A DNA stretch of 18,095 nt from an uncultured bacterium. GTDB taxonomy: Bacteria; Patescibacteriota; Patescibacteriia; Patescibacteriales; UBA12465. This document shows, in pieces, positions 13,754-18,095 of the stretch. The notes beneath the pieces were generated by a model. The model did no database searches. It saw only the letters and a list, made by a program, of their open reading frames with translations, and was not told where the DNA came from. The stretch spans positions 1 through 18,095 of the forward strand of contig CAIVBF010000029.1 of assembly GCA_903904095.1 (NCBI GenBank), written 5' to 3'. Each line of letters opens with the position of its first letter. Positions within the stretch are counted from its first letter, which is position 1. Made by a program: the position numbers and the translations under genes.

Positions 13754-14806
13754 ATGGAGGAAATAAAAGAAGAAAAAGATATTTCTAATATTTCTCAGGA
13801 AGAAATAAAAAATTCGGAGATTATTTCGGAAGGAGAAATAATTGAAGATAAAAATCTTTCTCAGGAGATATTGAGCAATATTAAAGAACATAAAATCGCC
13901 CCTCGTCCGCGATGGCAATTTCTTTTTAGAAATTATTTTCTATGGACAATCGGTTTTTTAGCTTTGTTTTTCGGCGCGGTTTCAATATCGCTCATAATTT
14001 TTATGTTGCGCTATAATGAATGGTCTTCTTATAGCCGCTTGGGCGGCGGTCCGCTTGATTTCTTGTTATTAGTTGTGCCGATTTTCTGGATTATTTCTTT
14101 GGCCATCTTTGTTATTCTAGTTTATTTTAATTTTAAAAAAACGAAACATGGTTATCGTTTTAAACCACTATTAATTGTTTCCGGGGCAATCGCGATAAGT
14201 GTTATTCTTGGTTTTGCTTTTTTCTCGCTAGGTATGGGGCAGAGAATAGACGCCGTTCTCGGTCGTCGCGCTCCTTTGTATGATAGTTTGATAAATCCGG
14301 GCATGCGTTTTTGGTCTAATCCTGAAGCTGGCCGTTTATCCGGCCTACTTGTTTATCAAGAATCAGAAGGTAATTTTATTTTAGTGGATAATAATAATAT
14401 TGAATGGCACGTTAATTATATTGAAAGTAATGATGAAAAGTTGGCGGAAGCGAAAAAGAATGGCATGATTGATGACGAAACTTTGATTATTGCCGCTGGT
14501 CAGCCGGTTAGATTTATAGGAGAGATAACGGCCGAAAAAGAATTTAAGGCGAAGGAAATGGTGCCGTTCCATCCCGGCCGTGAATTCTTTTATCGTTTTG
14601 AGAAAGGCCATGGCCCTAAACCCGGAAAGAACATGATGCCGAATGGGGCAAAATTCGGCGGAACAATTCCGCCCGATATAAACTCAGTTGATATAATTCC
14701 CAGCGATTTGATTCCGCCTGAAGAAGCGACTTCGGCAACGATGACTCCAGCCGGCCGTCTCCGTGTCCCTAAGACTAGCGAAATAATAATGGAGATTAAA
14801 AAATAA
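13754..14806 (+). CDS. Membrane protein, putative anti-sigma factor with outer OB-like domain
   Basis: This 350-aa protein has an acidic N-terminus (1-45), a basic stretch HKIAPRPRWQFLFR (46-59) and three membrane helices (62-84, 103-126, 138-160). About 190 residues would lie outside the cell. Cytoplasmic N-terminus and extracytoplasmic C-terminus is the topology of a membrane anti-sigma factor. Residues 193-272 have the rhythm of an OB-fold (GRLSGLLVY, then FILVDNNNIEWHVNYI, then GQPVRFIGEI, FKAKEMVPF), similar to DUF5666-type domains. The tail is Pro/Gly-rich and probably unstructured. It lacks a ZAS-type zinc motif (HXXXCXXC), so if it is an anti-sigma it is of another class. It is co-transcribed with the sigma gene and ends at a strong terminator. 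Confidence 0.75.
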   Translation: MEEIKEEKDISNISQEEIKNSEIISEGEIIEDKNLSQEILSNIKEHKIAPRPRWQFLFRNYFLWTIGFLALFFGAVSISLIIFMLRYNEWSSYSRLGGGPLDFLLLVVPIFWIISLAIFVILVYFNFKKTKHGYRFKPLLIVSGAIAISVILGFAFFSLGMGQRIDAVLGRRAPLYDSLINPGMRFWSNPEAGRLSGLLVYQESEGNFILVDNNNIEWHVNYIESNDEKLAEAKKNGMIDDETLIIAAGQPVRFIGEITAEKEFKAKEMVPFHPGREFFYRFEKGHGPKPGKNMMPNGAKFGGTIPPDINSVDIIPSDLIPPEEATSATMTPAGRLRVPKTSEIIMEIKK

Positions 14807-14824
14807 TTTAAAATAACATTAAAT

Positions 14825-14859
14825 AAAAAAACTTTCTTATAATCAAGAAAGTTTTTTTT
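14825..14859 (+). terminator. Terminator of the sigma/anti-sigma unit
   Basis: A 14-bp perfect stem (14825-14838 with 14845-14858) has a 6-nt loop and a T-run to 14859. The next candidate promoter begins right at its end. Confidence 0.9.
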
Positions 14860-14886
14860 GAAGAAATATTTTTGACTGACGTATTA
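14859..14886 (+). promoter_or_regulatory. Candidate ECF-type promoter of the secreted-protein gene
   Basis: TGAAGA (14859-14864), 15 bp, then CGTATTA (14880-14886) repeats the boxes found before the sigma gene. A TTGACT at 14872-14877 has no housekeeping -10 at 16-18 bp, which leaves the ECF reading as the better one. The leader would be about 50 nt. Confidence 0.4.
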
Positions 14887-14943
14887 CAAGGTGAAGACGC
14901 GACTTCAGTTTCAAATTAAATAATAAAATCTAAAAACAATTAT

Positions 14944-15465
14944 ATGAAAAATAAAAAAATTATTATACCCGCCGTATTATTAGCTTTAACAGCCGCTTCA
15001 ATTTCGCCTTTTATTTCCGCTCAGGCGGCAACTAACGATACTAATGCGACCGGTACGAGTATGACTCAAAAAATTAAAAATTTCTTTGGGAAAGAAAAAC
15101 ATAATCAAAACGCTAAAAATACAAATAAAACTCCGAAGACCGCCGCTGAACTAGCCGCTCTAAAAACTGCTCGTGATGCTAAAACCGCCGCTGTGACTAC
15201 CGCTTTGGATAATGGTAATTACGACGCCTGGCTTGCTGCTGTAAGCGCCCTTGAAGTTAATCCGAATGCCAATGTTAATGCGACGACTAAAGCGAATGGG
15301 ATAACTTCTAAGATTACTCGCGATAATTTCCCGAAATTAGTTGAAGCCTATAATTTAGAAAAGCAGCTTGAGGCTAAGTTAACCGAATTAGGAATTAATA
15401 AAGGTAACGGAGGAGAGAGAGGAATGGGCTTAGGTTTAGGAATGGGAATGGGCCAATGGAAATAA
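14944..15465 (+). CDS. Small secreted protein with Met/Gly-rich tail
   Basis: The precursor is 173 aa. A classic signal peptide (KNKK, hydrophobic core 6-24, AQA cleavage near 28) sends it out of the cell. The first mature part is Asn/Thr/Lys-rich and flexible. Residues about 65-155 form an Ala-rich helical region with DNGNYDAWLAAV (78-89) and ITRDNFPKLVEAYNLEKQL (positions 128-146), a pattern I associate with small secreted proteins of Patescibacteria. The C-terminus is a Gly/Met run (GMGLGLGMGMG). It has no LTXXQ motif, so kinship to Spy/CpxP chaperones is not supported. It probably belongs to the response driven by the upstream sigma factor, given the shared promoter boxes. Molecular function unknown. 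Confidence 0.78.
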   Translation: MKNKKIIIPAVLLALTAASISPFISAQAATNDTNATGTSMTQKIKNFFGKEKHNQNAKNTNKTPKTAAELAALKTARDAKTAAVTTALDNGNYDAWLAAVSALEVNPNANVNATTKANGITSKITRDNFPKLVEAYNLEKQLEAKLTELGINKGNGGERGMGLGLGMGMGQWK

Positions 15466-15612
15466 TCTAAAAATAAAACTACTGATTAGTTTGTAAGTTT
15501 AATCCCATATACTAATTAACATATTAATTTAATAAGCCTATGATTAAAGATGAATAAAGATAAGAAAATAAAATAGAAATAGAAAATAGTCTTAAAATTC
15601 ACCCCGAATTTA

Positions 15613-15645
15613 AAAAATAGCTTCCTTAGTCAGGAAGCTATTTTT
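15613..15645. terminator. Bidirectional terminator between convergent genes
   Basis: A perfect 14-bp stem (15613-15626 with 15632-15645) has a 5-nt loop, with A and T runs on either side. It serves the secreted-protein gene (+) and the DedA gene (-). The 147 bp between the secreted gene's stop and this hairpin are AT-rich, and I see no gene in them. Confidence 0.9.
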
Positions 15646-15707
15646 GCGATTATGAAGGGAATGATTTTTTTTGTTGTGCGCTATAAAATCTAACTTCTGA
15701 AATAAAT

Positions 15708-16529
15708 TTAAAATAAATCTAAAACTAAAATCAAAAAATAAATTATCATTAGTCCAGATAAAAAGCTGAGCCAGAAAAATAAATTATTGCGCGATTTCGT
15801 ATTAATTAGAAATTCTTCGGCAACCGGGTATTTAGTATCAACTTGCTGGAACCATTTTTTTTCTAAAACTTGATCGGAGAACCTTTTGCTGTATTTTTTA
15901 AAACTAGCAACTAAATTAATATTTTTATTCTTAATAATCTTCGTAAAGACAAAATAGACTAGGCCTAAAACTACCGCTAAATAAATAACTAGGCTTAGGC
16001 GGTGCGACCAGCGACGGATAATCTCGGATATTATATTACCGGAAAAATATCCGAGCAGAACGTGAGTTACGGCCCAGAAAATTGCTCCGGCCATGTTCCA
16101 GATAAAGAAAGATCCCTGGTTCATCTTGGCTGTCCCGGCGATAAAGGGAATAAAGGCGCGGGTTGCTCCGAAGAATCGGCCCCAGAAGATACTTTTAGCG
16201 CCATAGGTAGTAAAAAAATCCTGACCCTTAGTAATGTACTTCTGTTTAATGATATTTCTTTCTTCAATAAATTTCCCGCCGAAGCGTCCGAGCAGATAAC
16301 CGGAATAGTCGCCGATAATTGCCCCTATCGTGGCGAAGATAATAACGTCATAGACTTTAAAGTAGCCCTGAGCCGCAAAAAAACCGGCTAGATAAATTAA
16401 AGTTCCGCCCGGGAAAATACTACCGATAAAAGGGACGCACTCCGCTAATGAAATAAATAAAAATAGCCAGTTGCCTAGCCAGTTGAATCTTGCGACGAGT
16501 GAAATAAAAAAGTTAAAGTTATGGTTCAT
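15708..16529 (-). CDS. DedA family membrane protein with C-terminal extension
   Basis: This 273-aa protein is of the DedA (SNARE-associated, PF09335) superfamily, whose members flip or transport phospholipids such as undecaprenyl phosphate and support membrane homeostasis. E30, P33 and FPGG (39-42) form the first re-entrant region. GDYSGYLLGRFGG (73-85) and WGRFFGATRAFIPFIAGTAKM (positions 116-136) form the core, with the two key arginines at 118 and 124. The family core ends near 197. A soluble linker of about 50 residues then leads to one more helix (251-271), which resembles the segment joining DedA to a PAP2 phosphatase domain in fused proteins, but no phosphatase motif follows. It is monocistronic, with its own promoter. 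Confidence 0.92.
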   Translation of the reverse strand: MNHNFNFFISLVARFNWLGNWLFLFISLAECVPFIGSIFPGGTLIYLAGFFAAQGYFKVYDVIIFATIGAIIGDYSGYLLGRFGGKFIEERNIIKQKYITKGQDFFTTYGAKSIFWGRFFGATRAFIPFIAGTAKMNQGSFFIWNMAGAIFWAVTHVLLGYFSGNIISEIIRRWSHRLSLVIYLAVVLGLVYFVFTKIIKNKNINLVASFKKYSKRFSDQVLEKKWFQQVDTKYPVAEEFLINTKSRNNLFFWLSFLSGLMIIYFLILVLDLF

Positions 16530-16537
16530 ACCATCTC

Positions 16538-16546
16538 AGTATAGCA
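16538..16546 (-). promoter_or_regulatory. Extended -10 promoter of the DedA gene, nearly leaderless
   Basis: On the minus strand TGC-TATACT (16546-16538) is followed by only 8 nt before the ATG (16529). Transcription would begin at or one or two bases before the start codon. Confidence 0.55.
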
Positions 16547-16561
16547 AAGAAATAGATCATT

Positions 16562-16594
16562 AAAAAGCCGTATAATGACTCCGGAAATATGGCT
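16562..16594 (-). terminator. Weak candidate terminator of the VWA-like gene
   Basis: On the minus strand AGCCATAT (16594-16587) pairs with ATACGGCT (16573-16566), with one mismatch, and a short T-run follows. The loop is 13 nt. It lies in the 111-bp gap before the DedA gene and may be incidental. Confidence 0.3.
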
Positions 16595-16640
16595 GATATA
16601 TTAGTTTATTAGTTAAACAGAATAATATCTGATAATCTAA

Positions 16641-18095
16641 TTATTTTTTATGGATTGGTTGCCCTTGATATAAACCATCAAGAGTAGGGTTTAAAATATT
16701 ATAAGAAAGAACTGGCATAGAACCTTTCTTGCCGTTTTCGTTAAGTTTATTAAACACATCAAATTCCATTCTGGCATCAAAAGCATCTTTCCATTCGCCT
16801 ATTCCGATATAGGCTAAGTCAGCCAGTTTTTCTTTTGGATTAATTAAATAAGTATTAGCGAATCTTAATTTCTTTATCACTTCCGGCTCTCCTGTTTGTT
16901 CCATCTTCCACGATGTTTCTGTTTGCAAATTTATTTCCGCTAATTGTTTTCTGACGGCGTCATCGCTTCCGGTCATATTCATGGCCGCTAAGTAAGAAGC
17001 TATGCCCGGTTCTTGGCGATTTTTTATAACCTGATCAATTAATGTCTCTGATTTTTTAGTATAATCCGCTAGTTCTTGCTGATATTCGTTTTTCTTGTCA
17101 GTGATTTGCTGCCCGATCATCGTGAAAAGAAAATCTTTCATCTTATCATAGTCTATTTTTTTAGCGTTTTTACCGAATTCATCAAATAAAATAAAATTGA
17201 TTTTGGTATTAGACTGATAGGAGAGTTGGCCTAATTTTACTACTTCTTGAGCGTCTTGAATCGCTTCATTAGAAAAGACATAGACTCCGTTTCTCGGCAT
17301 CTTGTCTCTGGTTACTCCCGCCTTCGCGTAAGCACTGATTTTACTAGTTAAATATTCAATTGTTGAACTAAAAGCCTTCTCGTTTTCGTTGCCGTTTAGC
17401 GGTATTTCCGCAATTACCTTGGCCGCTTCTTGCGTATTAGTAACTTTGACGGCTGCCCCGGCTTTATTAGAGAAGGGAACAATATCAATCGGAACATTAA
17501 TATTTAATCCGTTTAATACCTTAACTACGTTTTTTAAAGGTAAATTTTCCGGGTCCGATGACTGACTATTATCCCAGAGAATAGCCGCCCCGGCAAAATC
17601 TTTAATATCTGACAAAAGCTCTTTAGCTTTAGTTTCAAACTTAACAAAACGGCATTTTTTAAGAAGTTCTTGACGTTCATTTTCCGGTAAAGCACTCAAC
17701 TCTTCGGTCGTAAATTTTTGTTTAGTTGCCGGGTTGATTAAGTCTTTTAAGTAAGTAACACCTTCTTCCTTGCCGCCGACCGGATGAACTTTAATAATTT
17801 TTTTTTCTTGGATTTCTTTAACCTCTTCCGTTTTAAGTGTTTTAGAATTAAATTTCTGTAAGACGCTCTCACCGATTTTTCCGATCGCCGCCTCTCTCTT
17901 TAAGGTCAGACCAAAATTTCCTGCCGCTATTTCTTCCGCTGTTCCGCCTTTTATTTCTTCTTCACTGCTGGAGACAGTCGCTACTAAGTCTTTGTCAATA
18001 AATTCTTGAACATTTTCCGGAGTAACTTTTTCTAAAAGTTTATTGAATTGATTAACAAAGGCCGCTTCGTTTACTAGAACTCTTAACCGCCGGCA
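16641..18095 (-). CDS. Large protein with von Willebrand A-like segment (5' end outside window)
   Basis: The frame is open from the stop at 16641 to the right edge, so the visible part is the last 484 residues and the true start is outside. Methionine-like starts inside the window, such as a TTG at 17699, are not real starts because coding continues upstream without a break. The first visible 130 residues are Glu/Lys-rich. Next comes a VWA-like alpha/beta segment: a hydrophobic strand leads into ILWDNSQSS, a DxSxS MIDAS metal motif with its Asp at 17571-17573. A strand VPIDIVPFSN and a helix with a Thr in the expected place (AFSSTIEYL) follow, then a strand GVYVFS. The C-terminal part is helical and charged, with no membrane segment. 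No family was recognised beyond the VWA-like pattern, so function is open. Confidence 0.75.
   Translation of the reverse strand, partial: CRRLRVLVNEAAFVNQFNKLLEKVTPENVQEFIDKDLVATVSSSEEEIKGGTAEEIAAGNFGLTLKREAAIGKIGESVLQKFNSKTLKTEEVKEIQEKKIIKVHPVGGKEEGVTYLKDLINPATKQKFTTEELSALPENERQELLKKCRFVKFETKAKELLSDIKDFAGAAILWDNSQSSDPENLPLKNVVKVLNGLNINVPIDIVPFSNKAGAAVKVTNTQEAAKVIAEIPLNGNENEKAFSSTIEYLTSKISAYAKAGVTRDKMPRNGVYVFSNEAIQDAQEVVKLGQLSYQSNTKINFILFDEFGKNAKKIDYDKMKDFLFTMIGQQITDKKNEYQQELADYTKKSETLIDQVIKNRQEPGIASYLAAMNMTGSDDAVRKQLAEINLQTETSWKMEQTGEPEVIKKLRFANTYLINPKEKLADLAYIGIGEWKDAFDARMEFDVFNKLNENGKKGSMPVLSYNILNPTLDGLYQGQPIHKK

Noticed and set aside
15466..15612. 147-bp AT-rich gap examined for a small RNA or peptide gene
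   Set aside because: Only short imperfect inverted repeats and no open frame of useful length. The strong hairpin at its end is explained as a bidirectional terminator.
16002..16391. 129-codon open frame on the + strand opposite the DedA gene
   Set aside because: It is antisense to a well-supported DedA gene, has no promoter or start signal, and its translation is of low-quality composition.
17697..17699. TTG start giving a 352-aa protein on the minus strand
   Set aside because: The frame stays open for another 396 bases to the edge with normal coding character, so the gene starts outside the window.
1..18095. tRNA, rRNA, CRISPR arrays, insertion sequences, toxin-antitoxin or phage genes
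   Set aside because: No cloverleaf, repeat-spacer array, transposase, terminal inverted repeats or phage-type protein was seen on either strand.

Overview
The window is a compact, AT-rich stretch of bacterial chromosome that most resembles a Candidatus Patescibacteria (CPR, Parcubacteria-like) genome. The reasons are the low GC, tight spacing, near-absence of Shine-Dalgarno sequences, many short orphan proteins, and an ECF sigma factor followed by a membrane protein and a small secreted protein, a layout I associate with that group. TAA, TAG and TGA all end genes here, so the standard bacterial code applies and UGA is not reassigned. The lineage is inferred: there is no rRNA or ribosomal protein gene in the window. 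I found no RNA gene, CRISPR array or mobile element, and no gene-free stretch over 300 bases.

Left part (1-3930): after a terminator for an unseen upstream gene, a promoter with a 16-bp dyad between its -35 and -10 boxes leads into a four-gene operon. It encodes a thymidylate-kinase-like P-loop kinase, a radical SAM protein with a C-terminal cysteine cluster, a second radical SAM protein of RlmN-like fold with an abnormal CX8CX2C cluster motif and no resolving cysteine, and a GHMP-superfamily homologue of beta-ribofuranosylaminobenzene 5'-phosphate synthase, the methanopterin-pathway enzyme. A stem-loop over the last stop codon closes the operon. This looks like an undescribed biosynthetic or modification pathway and is the most interesting part of the window.

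Middle (3957-10268): a Cys-rich 119-aa orphan with its own promoter and terminator, a class I methyltransferase-like protein, an AI-2E family membrane protein, a 206-aa orphan, and a two-gene unit of a 613-aa Lys/Glu-rich soluble protein plus a Nudix hydrolase. A small four-helix membrane protein faces the Nudix gene, and the two share a bidirectional terminator.

Right part (10348-15645): a three-gene ABC-2 type exporter (ATPase and two permeases), then an ECF sigma factor, a three-helix membrane protein whose topology fits an anti-sigma factor and whose outer part looks like an OB-fold, and a small secreted protein. The sigma gene and the secreted-protein gene share a candidate ECF promoter (GAAGA, 15-16 bp, CGTATTA), which suggests one autoregulated envelope-response module.

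Minus-strand end (15708-18095): a DedA-family membrane protein with an extra C-terminal helix, and the C-terminal 484 residues of a large protein containing a von Willebrand A-like segment with a DxSxS metal-site motif. That gene runs off the right edge of the window.
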